DNA from: Bacteroidota bacterium
Lineage (GTDB): Bacteria; Bacteroidota; Bacteroidia; UBA4408
Assembly (NCBI GenBank): GCA_016718805.1
Contig: JADKCP010000007.1
Coordinates: 1-64,000, forward strand
Direction of reading: 5' to 3'
DNA length: 64,000 nucleotides
A program made the position numbers and the translations under genes. Of this stretch, positions 8,542 to 17,475 are shown one piece after another; position 1 is the first letter of the stretch, and each line of letters opens with the position of its first letter. Below the pieces are notes generated by a model. It did not search any database, was not told where the DNA came from, and worked only from the letters and a program-made list of their open reading frames with translations.

Positions 8542-9288
8542 ATGCATCGATATTTTATTAAGCTTGCATACAAAGGAACTGCCTACCACGGTTGGCAAAA
8601 ACAAGATAATGCGCACAGCATTCAGCAGGAGTTAGAAAATGCATTGGAGGCATTGTTAGGTAAAAGCACCGAAATACTGGGCTGCGGCCGAACAGATGCT
8701 GGAGTGCATGCGCGCGAGTTTTATGCGCATTTTGATGCAGAGACGCGTATTGCTGATGAAAAATTTATTGTGTATAAGCTAAATAAAATTTTGCCCAAAG
8801 ATATTTCCGTATCATCGGTATTTGAGGTAAAAGATTCTGCAAATGCTCGATTTGATGCCGTTTCACGTACTTACCAATATTATATCTCAAGAAAAAAAAA
8901 TCCTTTTGAAATTGAAACAGCTTATTATTTGTATGGAGTTTTGGATATTGGAAAAATGAATCGTGCTGCAAAACTGCTATTCAACCATATTGATTTTACT
9001 TCTTTCAGTAAATCAAATACGCAGGTATTTACAAATAATTGTACCATCTTAAAAGCCGAATGGTATCAAAAAGATGCACTACTTATTTTTGAAATTAAAG
9101 CAAACCGCTTTTTGAGAAACATGGTTCGTGCTATTGTAGGAACCTTATTGCAAGTTGGAAAAGGTGAACTATCTGAGGAAGAATTTGAAAAAATCATCCT
9201 CTCAAAAAACCGACAATTAGCTGGATTTTCAGTACCTGCAGAAGGATTATTTTTAACACAGGTGGAATATCCCGATCATATTTTTTAA
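8542..9288 (+). CDS. truA: tRNA pseudouridine(38-40) synthase TruA
   Basis: A 248-residue enzyme that converts uridines 38-40 of the tRNA anticodon arm to pseudouridine. The catalytic aspartate lies in GCGRTDAGVHAREFYAHF, and the N-terminal YKGTAYHGWQKQ and C-terminal RFLRNMVRAIVGTLLQVG motifs are typical of TruA. Length matches the family. It is divergent from moxR and convergent with the ATP-grasp gene, separated from it by only 5 bp, so it is probably monocistronic. A TATTTTTA box about 25 bp before the ATG may serve as its -7 element. Confidence 0.95.
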   Translation: MHRYFIKLAYKGTAYHGWQKQDNAHSIQQELENALEALLGKSTEILGCGRTDAGVHAREFYAHFDAETRIADEKFIVYKLNKILPKDISVSSVFEVKDSANARFDAVSRTYQYYISRKKNPFEIETAYYLYGVLDIGKMNRAAKLLFNHIDFTSFSKSNTQVFTNNCTILKAEWYQKDALLIFEIKANRFLRNMVRAIVGTLLQVGKGELSEEEFEKIILSKNRQLAGFSVPAEGLFLTQVEYPDHIF

Positions 9289-9293
9289 GCTAT

Positions 9294-10799
9294 TTATTCT
9301 TCAGCTGCTGTATCTAAAATTAAAATTGTTTTGTTGAAATAATCCTTTGCGTCTTGTTCCGTTTTAGCAATGCAAACCATGCCCAGCTTGCCGTATTGCG
9401 ACAAAGCACCAATCATGTGAAACATCACTCCTTCCTGACGAGCACCATCGTATTGTAATCCATTATACATAGCAATATCAATTAAATCCTGGGGGGAGAG
9501 TCCTTTGTATTTTTCATTTACCACATTGTCGGAAGCGAAGTAAAAACGTGTTTGTCCACCCGACATCTGAAATTCGCCTTGTTTCCAATTGAATTCACCC
9601 TCAGTTAAAAATTGCAGCATTAAAAAAGGATGGGTTGTTCCTCCTTTGCGTAGATTTATTTCAATCGCAAAATGTTTCCAACTTCCTGCTTCTTTTATGG
9701 ATAAGAAATCAATCCCAAATCGCCCTTTCACACCTTCCAAACGTAAGGCTTCTGCTATTTTTTCTCCTGCAGCAGCTATTTCCAAAGTGTATTCCTGGCT
9801 TGCCGGAAAGGTAGCACCAATAAATACCTGACCACTTTCACCTCCCAGTAATTGATCGTGTGTGCTAATGATATCAGTTATTCCAAGCGGATTAATTCGG
9901 CATTGCACAGAGGGTGACTCTTTAATTTCACCTTCAATAAATTCTTCAACAATTCCTCCGAGAGTACAAAATTTTGATAAAAACACATGATACGAAACAT
10001 TGGCAGCTACTATATTCAATGTTCCCGGCAAACAAGCTAAAATTTCATTTGCTAGCAAGGGATTATCGGCAGATAAATTTCCATATCGAAAAATTGCATT
10101 TCCTTCACCCGAAAAACCATCGTTAATTTTCACAACTGCCTTTTTCAAAGTGGGATTGCTCACCTTAATTCTTGCTAAAGAAAGGGCTATATCCATTTCA
10201 TTTTTTAAGTCTTCAAAACCATTTGGAACATCGATTCCGAGTTTCTTAAAAATTCTGCGGCTGCCTGTTTTTGTTCCTAAATACAATAAATCGGGATCGC
10301 ATCCATAAATAGGTATTGAAAGTAATACCGCTAATTGTTTTTCAAAATCAGTTACATTAAAGCAACTCATATGCGCCATATTCGGAAAACGTATGCTTTC
10401 ACGAATGCGCTTGATGAGTCGAGGCCTTTTTAAAATTTTTTCGGTCAATGAAATATGTGAAGCATCGTAACAAGCAAATAATTTGAGTCGTTCTCGCGCA
10501 TGCTGTCCGGTAATACCTGGAAGTAAGTGTAAATAATAATCAATAATACATGGGTCAATAGGAACGCTGGTTACAAAAATAACCTGAGTGCGCGGCATTC
10601 GCAACAGCATAAGCATGCACAACAAGCGTTCTTCATAATGCACTGAACCTTTAATCGTATTCAGCATTTCGGCATCAAGCGTTAAGCTAGGAATAATTAC
10701 TACGGTTTTTTCAGCCAGCTTATTTTGAAAAATATCTTTGTACGTTTCATTAAAACGCTGTTGCAGCAATTTAAATTGAGTATCGGAAATTGGATCCAT
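9294..10799 (-). CDS. PGM1-like ATP-grasp ligase
   Basis: A protein of about 501 residues from the ATG at 10799; an in-frame TTG lies 8 codons further upstream. The middle has ATP-grasp features: KKAVVKINDGFSGEGNAIFR (phosphate-binding loop), VEEFIEGEIKESPSVQCRIN, and the metal-binding end HFAIEINLRKGGTTHPFLML. The C-terminal part (YDGARQEGVMFHMIGALSQY, KLGMVCIA) resembles the C-terminal domain of the pheganomycin peptide ligase PGM1. Such enzymes join a carboxylate to an amine using ATP. The substrate cannot be inferred: the neighbours (truA and an MmcQ-like gene) give no pathway, and no precursor peptide or partner biosynthesis gene is adjacent. Confidence 0.7.
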   Translation of the reverse strand: MDPISDTQFKLLQQRFNETYKDIFQNKLAEKTVVIIPSLTLDAEMLNTIKGSVHYEERLLCMLMLLRMPRTQVIFVTSVPIDPCIIDYYLHLLPGITGQHARERLKLFACYDASHISLTEKILKRPRLIKRIRESIRFPNMAHMSCFNVTDFEKQLAVLLSIPIYGCDPDLLYLGTKTGSRRIFKKLGIDVPNGFEDLKNEMDIALSLARIKVSNPTLKKAVVKINDGFSGEGNAIFRYGNLSADNPLLANEILACLPGTLNIVAANVSYHVFLSKFCTLGGIVEEFIEGEIKESPSVQCRINPLGITDIISTHDQLLGGESGQVFIGATFPASQEYTLEIAAAGEKIAEALRLEGVKGRFGIDFLSIKEAGSWKHFAIEINLRKGGTTHPFLMLQFLTEGEFNWKQGEFQMSGGQTRFYFASDNVVNEKYKGLSPQDLIDIAMYNGLQYDGARQEGVMFHMIGALSQYGKLGMVCIAKTEQDAKDYFNKTILILDTAAEE

Positions 10800-10882
10800 G
10801 TGCAGTAAATTGATACCGCACAAGATACTGGTAATTACTTAAATAGTCAATCCGATTTTTGCAAATAATAAAGTGGTGATTT

Positions 10883-11191
10883 TTATTTTACCAAATTATA
10901 AGAACAGGTAATTGCATCTTTCAATAAATCGGGGTGCACTGTTTTCAAACTAATGAGGGTCCAGCCCATTTTACCATACTTATTTGGAACAGGATAAACA
11001 GAACCCGAGGGATCAGCGCAAAAAACCGATTGGTCAAGTTCATTCAGTTTCACACACACACGGTTTTCCTTACTATTGAGTGTTAGAAATATTTTTTTCG
11101 AAACCCGAAAGGAAGTCTTATCGAAATGAGGCAATTCGATGACTCCCGGTAACGACATTGCAAATTTTTGAACAGCAGTTTGGGTAAGCAT
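10883..11191 (-). CDS. MmcQ/YjbR family protein (DUF419)
   Basis: This 102-residue protein shows the compact YjbR-like fold features: an N-terminal helix, MSLPGVIELPHFDKTSFRV, KIFLTLNSKENRVCVKLNEL and a final KYGKMGWTLISLKTVHPDLL. The family has a CyaY-like fold and is often proposed to bind DNA, but its cellular role is not established. Full length for the family. It lies 84 bp from the ATP-grasp gene and 9 bp from the LytTR regulator on the same strand, so co-transcription with the two-component system is possible. Confidence 0.8.
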   Translation of the reverse strand: MLTQTAVQKFAMSLPGVIELPHFDKTSFRVSKKIFLTLNSKENRVCVKLNELDQSVFCADPSGSVYPVPNKYGKMGWTLISLKTVHPDLLKDAITCSYNLVK

Positions 11192-11200
11192 GCAACAATA

Positions 11201-11908
11201 TTATAAAAATCCATCAATTTCACCTTTCATCGATTCTTGATAACTACGCCCGACTGGAATTGACTTACCATTTAATTCGACCTCATTAGAAGAAACAGCT
11301 TCAATTTTATTTTTTGCGACTAAAAATGAACGGTGGATGCGTACAAAATTTTTATCATTTAAAAATTCTTCCAATTCCCCTAATTGAAATTTGGTGACTA
11401 TGCTTTTATCTTTGGTATAAATCTTTACATAATCTTTCAAGCTCTCAACATATAAAATTTCATCCAGGTAAATTTTAAATTTCTTTTTGTTTACATTGAA
11501 AAAACGATGTTGCCGCTCATTCACAGAGCTACTTGCAGGGGTGTGCAGTTCAGTTGGGTTTTGCAAACGATTTACCGCTTTTAAGAAACGTGCAAACGAA
11601 AAAGGTTTCAATAAATAATCGGTAATTTCCAATTCAAAACCTTCGAGGGCATATTGCTTGTAAGCGCTAGTAATAATTACTTTGGGATGGGTGTGCAATG
11701 CTTTTAAAAAGTCGATACCTTTTAATTTAGGCAAGTGTATATCTAAAAAAATTACATCAATTTGCTTTTGCTTTAATACTTCAAAAGCAGAAATAGCATC
11801 GTGGCAAATTTGCTCAAGTTTTAAAAATGAAACTTGCTCAATGTACGATTGAGTAATTTCGGCTGCCAACGGTTCGTCTTCAATGATGAGGCAATTGAGC
11901 ATGGGCAT
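11201..11908 (-). CDS. LytTR-type response regulator
   Basis: A 235-residue regulator with a receiver domain at about 1-120 (LIIEDEPLAAEI, phospho-acceptor Asp in DVIFLDIHLPKLKGIDFL, conserved Lys in ITDYLLKPFSF). A LytTR DNA-binding domain follows at about 135-232 (KIYLDEILYVESLKDYVKIY, FVRIHRSFLVAKNKIEAVSS). It is the partner of the LytS-type kinase just upstream, whose coding sequence it overlaps by about 29 bp. The pair probably senses a membrane or envelope signal and regulates transcription; the target genes are not evident. Confidence 0.92.
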   Translation of the reverse strand: MPMLNCLIIEDEPLAAEITQSYIEQVSFLKLEQICHDAISAFEVLKQKQIDVIFLDIHLPKLKGIDFLKALHTHPKVIITSAYKQYALEGFELEITDYLLKPFSFARFLKAVNRLQNPTELHTPASSSVNERQHRFFNVNKKKFKIYLDEILYVESLKDYVKIYTKDKSIVTKFQLGELEEFLNDKNFVRIHRSFLVAKNKIEAVSSNEVELNGKSIPVGRSYQESMKGEIDGFL

Positions 11909-12916
11909 GTTCTTTTAAGTGTATGGTTAAATGTACAACAAAGGTGTTGTTTTTATTAAAAATATCGAGTTGGTGATACTTGCCATAAATGAGTTCGAGT
12001 TGTCGGCTAATATTTTTTAAACCTATACCGGCTGTATTTTCAGTGTTTCCTTCTTTACTATTACTTACCATAAAGGATAGCACCCCTTCCTTCATTTTTA
12101 ACACAATTGATATGGTTGAATCAAATCGCGACTCGCTGGCTCCATGCTTGAAACTGTTTTCTACAAAGGGAATCAACAATAAGGGTGCAATCATTTCATT
12201 GTCATTATCAATTACAGTATTAAAATCAACTTTAAGCCGATTGCCGTATCTCAACTTTTCGAGTTCGATATAATCTTTCAGCGTTTTTATTTCATCGGCT
12301 AGTTTAATCTTCTCGGCGGCTCCATCATGCAACATAAATTGTAATAATTCGCTCAGCTTTAAAATTGCATCTGATGTTTGAGGTGACTTTTTAAAGAAAG
12401 TCCATAAATATTATTTAGTGTATTGAATAAAAAATGTGGATTGATTTGAGCCTTTAAAAAGCTTAATTCAGTTTTTAATTTTTCTTGTTGAAGCTCCTGT
12501 TCTCGCTCAATACTTTGGTACTTTAATTTAAATAGTTTTATGCTAACGGCAATGGCGGCAATCGAAAATATTTCAAAGGTACCCCAAAGCATTTTGGCAT
12601 AATTCCAAAAATGAAATTCACTTTCGGGATAATAAAAAGGTTTTACGATTTTATAAATTGTTAGGCGAAAAAGCAAAGAAGAAACTATTGTCAATACTAC
12701 CAGCAATACCACCAATTGTATGTATTGACGGGTAATAACATAACGTGGCAGCAAAAAATACATGATAAAATAAGTTACAGCCATCTTTAAGGGCAGCTGT
12801 AAAGCATCGGCCCAAAATGAACGGGTAAAATTTCCATCGTACGAACCCATTACATACACACCCCATACGATATAGGTTAGCCAAAACAAGGCGTGCATTA
12901 AAATTCTTTTTGTCAT
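11880..12916 (-). pseudogene. LytS/YehU-type sensor histidine kinase, frameshifted
   Basis: The 5' part (12916-12359) encodes four or five membrane helices and the histidine box with its neighbourhood (LKAQINPHFLFNTLNNIYGL). It then shifts frame and stops at 12359. The 3' part continues in another frame, giving KKSPQTSDAILKLSELLQFM and then the ATPase domain (LLLIPFVENSFKHGASESRF, TAGIGLKNISRQLELIYGKY). Adding one base to the five-base T run at 12388-12392 (A run on the coding strand) joins the halves into about 345 residues, normal for the family. Every catalytic motif is present, so this is either a recent lesion or a consensus error. It forms a pair with the downstream LytTR regulator. Confidence 0.88.
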
Positions 12917-13155
12917 CTTACAAAAATCGCAAATTCATACCATTAAAAAGGCGGAGAGCTCTAAAAACTAATTAGCAACCATTGAATAACAAGCAACCAC
13001 CTACGAACGTAAAGTTACTACTATTGGGGTTGTATTGGCGCAGTTAAACGTTACTTATCTATTGCATTTCGGGTATGTAACTTAATCAACTTTATTTACT
13101 ATCGAATTCAAAGCAAGCATAAACTACTACTTCCATATTTTAAAATTAAGCTAAC

Positions 13156-14928
13156 ATGAAACATAAAATATTTTTATTACTGGCAGCAACATGTGTGCTA
13201 TCACAGTTTACTAGCAAGGCACAAAACTTTAGCAAAGTTACGACAGGACCAGTTGTATCTAATCCGGGTGATTCGAGAAGCGTTAATTGGGTAGATGTTA
13301 ATAACGATGATTTGCCGGATTTGATGATTACGAATGGACCTGCCGGAGGGCAAAATAATTTTTTATACTTGAATGATGGTCAAGGCGGATTTATTGAAGT
13401 AACTAACGATACCATCGTACACGATTCAAAACCTTCAGACGGCGCCACCTGGGCTGATACTGACAACGATGGCGATCTTGATTGTTTTGTTGCCAACTGG
13501 TATAATAGTATTGGATTGTATTACACCGGAAACGGCAATGGAACCTTTACTTATCAGTCTGGTGCTGGATTGACAAATGGCATTACCTATTCTGAAACTG
13601 CTTCTTGGGGCGATTACGACAATGATAGTTATGTTGATTTGTATGTAGCTCGAAGTGGAGGAACTGTGGCTACCAATCGAAACTTTTTATTTCATAACAA
13701 TGCAGGCAACAATTTTACTAAAATAACTACTGGAAGTCCAACCACTGATGCTGCCGCTTCGCGCTCTGTTAACTGGACCGATATTGATGGTGACGGTGAT
13801 TTAGATTTATTTGTAACCAATGAAGGGAGTAGTAATAACAATGAGTATATGTATAGAAATGACAGTGCCGGCCAATTTTTTAAACTTACTGCCGGACCAC
13901 TTTTAAATGAAGGTAAAAGTACCATGAGCAGCAGTTGGGGCGATTTCGACAACGACGGTGATTTGGACGTATTTTTAGCAAACGACAACAGTACCAATGG
14001 ACTTTTCAGAAATGATGGCAACTTTATATTTAATAAACTAAGTAATGATACTGTATCAACTACTCCTTCAAATTCGTTTAGCAGTGCTTGGGCCGATGTG
14101 GACAATGATGGGGATTTAGATTTATTTGTTACAAATGCTTTTGCTACAAATGCAAAATTGCCTTGCTTTTTTTACCTCAACAATGGCAATTCTACTTTTA
14201 GTCGTGTAGCGAATCATACGCTGGTTCAAGATTCAGGTTGGACCTATGGTTGTGCCTTTGCTGATTATGACAAAGATGGATTTCAAGATTTGGCAGTTGC
14301 TACTTGCAGGTATCAAGGAGTTGATGCTGTTGATTACCTTTATCACAACCAAGGAAATTCAAATAGTTGGATTAGCATTAAATTAATTGGCAGTCAAAGT
14401 AATAAAAGTGCCATTGGAAGTAAGGTACGTGTAAAGGCGAACATGAATGGCAATACTGTTTGGCAATTGCGCGAAATCAGTGCACAAAGCGCATACTGTG
14501 GGCAAAATGAACTGCGTGCGCATTTTGGTTTGGGTACAGCAAGTTCAATTGATTCAATTAAAATTGAATGGCCTTCAGGTCTTGTAACCTACTTTGATTC
14601 GTTGGGTGTAAATCAGTTTATTACTATTACAGAAGGCCAAGGTTTAGCGATAGAATCAACTGAGAAACAATTGGAAGAATTGTTTTGTTATCCTAATCCC
14701 GGCAACGAAAAAATAAGCATTCGAACTGGGAATCTGAATTTACAAGCCGGAGATGAGTTAGTTTTTCAAAATAGTAATGGCGATACTTTGAGCAGAATAA
14801 CTATTAAACAATCAGTGAAAGAAATTAGTATTGACCTAAAAGAACAAGGTATGCAATCAAAAGGAGTTTATTATGTTACACATATCTCGAAATCGAAAAA
14901 AATTACTAAAAAAATTATGAAACTTTAG
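13156..14928 (+). CDS. Secreted FG-GAP/VCBS beta-propeller protein with UnbV domain and T9SS tail
   Basis: A 590-residue protein with a signal peptide (1-22). Repeated FG-GAP/VCBS units carry calcium-binding DxDxDG loops (DTDNDGDLDCFVANW, DIDGDGDLDLFVTNEG, DFDNDGDLDVFLAND, DVDNDGDLDLFVTNAF). An ASPIC/UnbV module follows at about 405-500 (WQLREISAQSAYCGQNELRA, HFGLGTASSIDSIKIEWPSG). A type A T9SS sorting domain ends it (CYPNPGNEKISI). The fold is probably a seven-bladed propeller resembling CRTAC1. It is predicted to be exported through Sec and T9SS to the cell surface or medium. Function is likely adhesion or ligand binding. Confidence 0.87.
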   Translation: MKHKIFLLLAATCVLSQFTSKAQNFSKVTTGPVVSNPGDSRSVNWVDVNNDDLPDLMITNGPAGGQNNFLYLNDGQGGFIEVTNDTIVHDSKPSDGATWADTDNDGDLDCFVANWYNSIGLYYTGNGNGTFTYQSGAGLTNGITYSETASWGDYDNDSYVDLYVARSGGTVATNRNFLFHNNAGNNFTKITTGSPTTDAAASRSVNWTDIDGDGDLDLFVTNEGSSNNNEYMYRNDSAGQFFKLTAGPLLNEGKSTMSSSWGDFDNDGDLDVFLANDNSTNGLFRNDGNFIFNKLSNDTVSTTPSNSFSSAWADVDNDGDLDLFVTNAFATNAKLPCFFYLNNGNSTFSRVANHTLVQDSGWTYGCAFADYDKDGFQDLAVATCRYQGVDAVDYLYHNQGNSNSWISIKLIGSQSNKSAIGSKVRVKANMNGNTVWQLREISAQSAYCGQNELRAHFGLGTASSIDSIKIEWPSGLVTYFDSLGVNQFITITEGQGLAIESTEKQLEELFCYPNPGNEKISIRTGNLNLQAGDELVFQNSNGDTLSRITIKQSVKEISIDLKEQGMQSKGVYYVTHISKSKKITKKIMKL

Positions 14929-15137
14929 GTAACAGAATTGAGATTTTAAAGGACACCAAGGTTATTCTTTAAGTGGTTCTTGAAATTATAGATTCTCATT
15001 TTAAACTGTAAATTTATGCGAAGAGTGTGTAAAATATTCTCACTGATTTTATAAATTAAATCCCAAATTAATAAGTCTTAAATATACAAAACATTTACAA
15101 AATCATTAAATATACTATCAACTATAAATTCAAAACT

Positions 15138-16175
15138 ATGAAAAAACTACTTCTAATTTTACTAGCTATTTTTTTTACATCCATTACTTCATGGGCACAA
15201 ACTGAATTAAAAAAACCTGAAGCTAGTCAAGCGGCTAAAGTGAGTCAACGAATTGGTTTAACCGATATTGAGATTAGCTATCACAGTCCGCTTACAAAAG
15301 GACGAACTGTTTGGGGCGACTTGGTTCCTTATGGTAAAGTATGGCGAGCCGGAGCAAATGAAAATACGAGTATTTCGTTTTCGACCGATGTAAAAATTGC
15401 CGGTAAAAATTTACTTGCAGGTACCTATGGATTACACATGATTCCTGAGAAGGATGTATGGACAATAATTTTTTCGAAGAATTATTATTCCTGGGGAAGT
15501 TTTTTTTATACAGAATCAGAAGATGCGCTACGCATTAAAGTAACTCCTCAAAGTTGTGAAATGCAAGACTGGCTAGGTTATTATTTTACTAATCCTGCTG
15601 CTTCATCTGTTTCTTTTGAATTACGTTGGGAGAAATTACGAGTTCCTGTTTTGGTTGAGGTTGATGTTCCGGAAACTGTTTTTCAGAGCATGCAAAAAGA
15701 ATTGGTACATATTAATGGATTCTTTTGGCAAGGATATAATCAAGCAGCTGCCTATTGTGTAAACAATAACATTCATTTAGATATGGCCGAAAAATGGATT
15801 GAAAAATCGATTTCTATCCAGAAGAATTTTACCAATTTAACAACTAAATCGAAATTGAAAACAGCACAAAACAATAGTGCTGAGTCGGAGAAAATGGCGA
15901 AAGAAGCAATGGACTTGGCAGATGAGTCACAACTGAATAGTTATGGATATCAATTATTGTCACAAAATAATAATGTAGAAGCAATAAACATTTTTACTAT
16001 TAATGTTAAGCGTTACCCAAATTCATGGAATGTTTACGATAGTTTGGCTGAAGCTTATGAACTAAGTGGAAATAAAAAACTAGCACTCAATAATTATAAA
16101 ATTGCTTTAAGCAAAGCCCCAGAAGCACAAAAGTCACGATTAAATGAAACCATTAAAAAGCTTGAAAAACCTTAA
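15138..16175 (+). CDS. DUF2911 protein with C-terminal TPR
   Basis: This 345-residue exported protein has a signal peptide at 1-20 (MKKLLLILLAIFFTSITSWA). A DUF2911 domain follows at about 25-175 (RIGLTDIEISYHSPLTKGRT, YGKVWRAGANENTSISFSTD, LLAGTYGLHMIPEKDVWTII). The last 100 residues look like TPRs (NVYDSLAEAYELSGNKKLAL). DUF2911 proteins are common in Bacteroidota and are predicted periplasmic or outer-membrane-associated; no activity is established. It stands alone, with about 200 bp of non-coding DNA before it and a convergent porin gene after it. Confidence 0.85.
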   Translation: MKKLLLILLAIFFTSITSWAQTELKKPEASQAAKVSQRIGLTDIEISYHSPLTKGRTVWGDLVPYGKVWRAGANENTSISFSTDVKIAGKNLLAGTYGLHMIPEKDVWTIIFSKNYYSWGSFFYTESEDALRIKVTPQSCEMQDWLGYYFTNPAASSVSFELRWEKLRVPVLVEVDVPETVFQSMQKELVHINGFFWQGYNQAAAYCVNNNIHLDMAEKWIEKSISIQKNFTNLTTKSKLKTAQNNSAESEKMAKEAMDLADESQLNSYGYQLLSQNNNVEAINIFTINVKRYPNSWNVYDSLAEAYELSGNKKLALNNYKIALSKAPEAQKSRLNETIKKLEKP

Positions 16176-16280
16176 AGTACTAAGGCTTATTGTTGAAGTT
16201 TAAGAGAAAGCAGTTTATTTATAAAGTTTGTAGCTATTAAAAAGATATAGCTATTGAATTTACAACAGCGAAATTATTAG

Positions 16281-17327
16281 CTACATTTTATTTTGCTTTT
16301 GAAATATTTTATCAGCACTCTTTAGCCAGCGGCCTTCCATGCGACAGGCAATATTTTTACTAGGTAAATAATCTATATTTAGTGAGAGTCCACTAGTTTG
16401 AAATCCTTTTGGCGTAAGGGTAGAAATAATTACTTCATCTTTGTCTTGATAGTGCTCGGCACGAATAGACGCAGACCATTTGTTTGTAAATGAGTTGCGT
16501 AAAATAATAATTGGACTAAACCAGGTATTATACTTGGAACTGTACTTTTTTGATTGCTGTTCACCTATATCGAAGCCTGCAATGAATCCAATTTTTTTTG
16601 TTAGTTGAACTTGTAGATACAAATTATTAAAGTAGCGCATTCTTCTTGCAGTATCAGGGTCATCAGTACCAATAAATGTACTCCAGTTAACAGTGAGCTT
16701 ATCACCCTTAAAATACTTGATTTGTGAGCCAAAAGAAGGCAAAGAATTTCCGGAAACTTTTTTAATTCGTTGCCAACCATTGCAGATGATTGCTGCAAAT
16801 TCCCAATGTGCATTTGGGTTATAGGTTAATTTTACTCCAGATAAATAGTAAGGAGAATTTTCAGCGAGAAGCGAGCGAGTGAGTGTCCAACAATCTTTTG
16901 AGATAGCACTTTCAAAACCAATGTGTGATCCAAAAATTCCAGCATCCAACCATAAGTTATTTTTCTTATTGAGCGAAAGTCCAATGTTTGATTCGTAAAT
17001 ATGTTGCAAAGCAGCTGGCTCAGCCGCATAGTTATCAACTACATAGGTACCAGCATGTAAGGCCAAGTTGGCTCTATATTTTAAATGCTTTGCACTTACT
17101 TTAAGTATACCAAGGTTAAGATTAAACTCATTATGTCGATTGTGGTTGTATAAAAAGGCTTGTCTATTTGCTGTAGTAGATTCATTAAAATCGTAAGCAT
17201 AATAGAAATCGACTAAACCTGAACAGGAAACTTCAGGTTTCTTTGACCAAGAACTACTATCTGTTTGTGCATTAAGTGTTATCGTAAAAATACAGAGAGA
17301 AAGTGTGAATCTATTGAAGAGTGTCAA
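16281..17327 (-). CDS. OmpL-like outer-membrane beta-barrel porin (BBP2 family)
   Basis: This 348-residue protein has a signal peptide (1-20) followed by alternating hydrophobic/polar beta-strand patterns. Recognisable family segments are SCSGLVDFYYAYDFNESTTA, YRANLALHAGTYV, SNIGLSLNKKNNLWLDAGIF, SHIGFESAISKDCWTLTRSL and ENSPYYLSGVKLTYNPNAHW. It resembles the putative beta-barrel porin-2 family, so a solute channel in the outer membrane is likely. An in-frame TAA shortly upstream leaves the TTG at 17327 as the only start that keeps the signal peptide; the next Met is deep inside the barrel. The sequence ends a little abruptly at the last strand (QKQNKM), but the length is close to homologues. 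Confidence 0.78.
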   Translation of the reverse strand: MTLFNRFTLSLCIFTITLNAQTDSSSWSKKPEVSCSGLVDFYYAYDFNESTTANRQAFLYNHNRHNEFNLNLGILKVSAKHLKYRANLALHAGTYVVDNYAAEPAALQHIYESNIGLSLNKKNNLWLDAGIFGSHIGFESAISKDCWTLTRSLLAENSPYYLSGVKLTYNPNAHWEFAAIICNGWQRIKKVSGNSLPSFGSQIKYFKGDKLTVNWSTFIGTDDPDTARRMRYFNNLYLQVQLTKKIGFIAGFDIGEQQSKKYSSKYNTWFSPIIILRNSFTNKWSASIRAEHYQDKDEVIISTLTPKGFQTSGLSLNIDYLPSKNIACRMEGRWLKSADKIFQKQNKM

Positions 17328-17428
17328 GTTCTTTTAGATATTGTCTTTGTTATTATTTATGAAATAGTTGCTATCGTAAAATTTATAAAAGGAAGCAACT
17401 TCAAATAAACTACTCGCTTTTGCAAAAA

Positions 17429-17457
17429 AAAGGCTGAATCGTTTGGATTCAGCCTTT
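17429..17457 (-). terminator. Rho-independent terminator of the FISUMP lipoprotein gene
   Basis: A perfect 12-bp inverted repeat (17429-17440 with 17446-17457, core GGCTGAATC/GATTCAGCC) with a 5-base loop. On the minus strand it is followed by a run of T. It lies 19 bp beyond the stop codon at 17476. Confidence 0.85.
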
Positions 17458-17475
17458 TAGTCTTTTCAATTAAAA

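Noticed and set aside
12917..13155. A tRNA or small RNA gene before the FG-GAP gene
   Set aside because: No cloverleaf, no conserved tRNA boxes and no terminator; I found no tRNA or rRNA anywhere in the window.
13692..14105. A 137-codon minus-strand frame inside the FG-GAP gene
   Set aside because: It is a shadow of the repeated DxDxDG codons; the product is a Ser/Leu-rich repeat with no start context.
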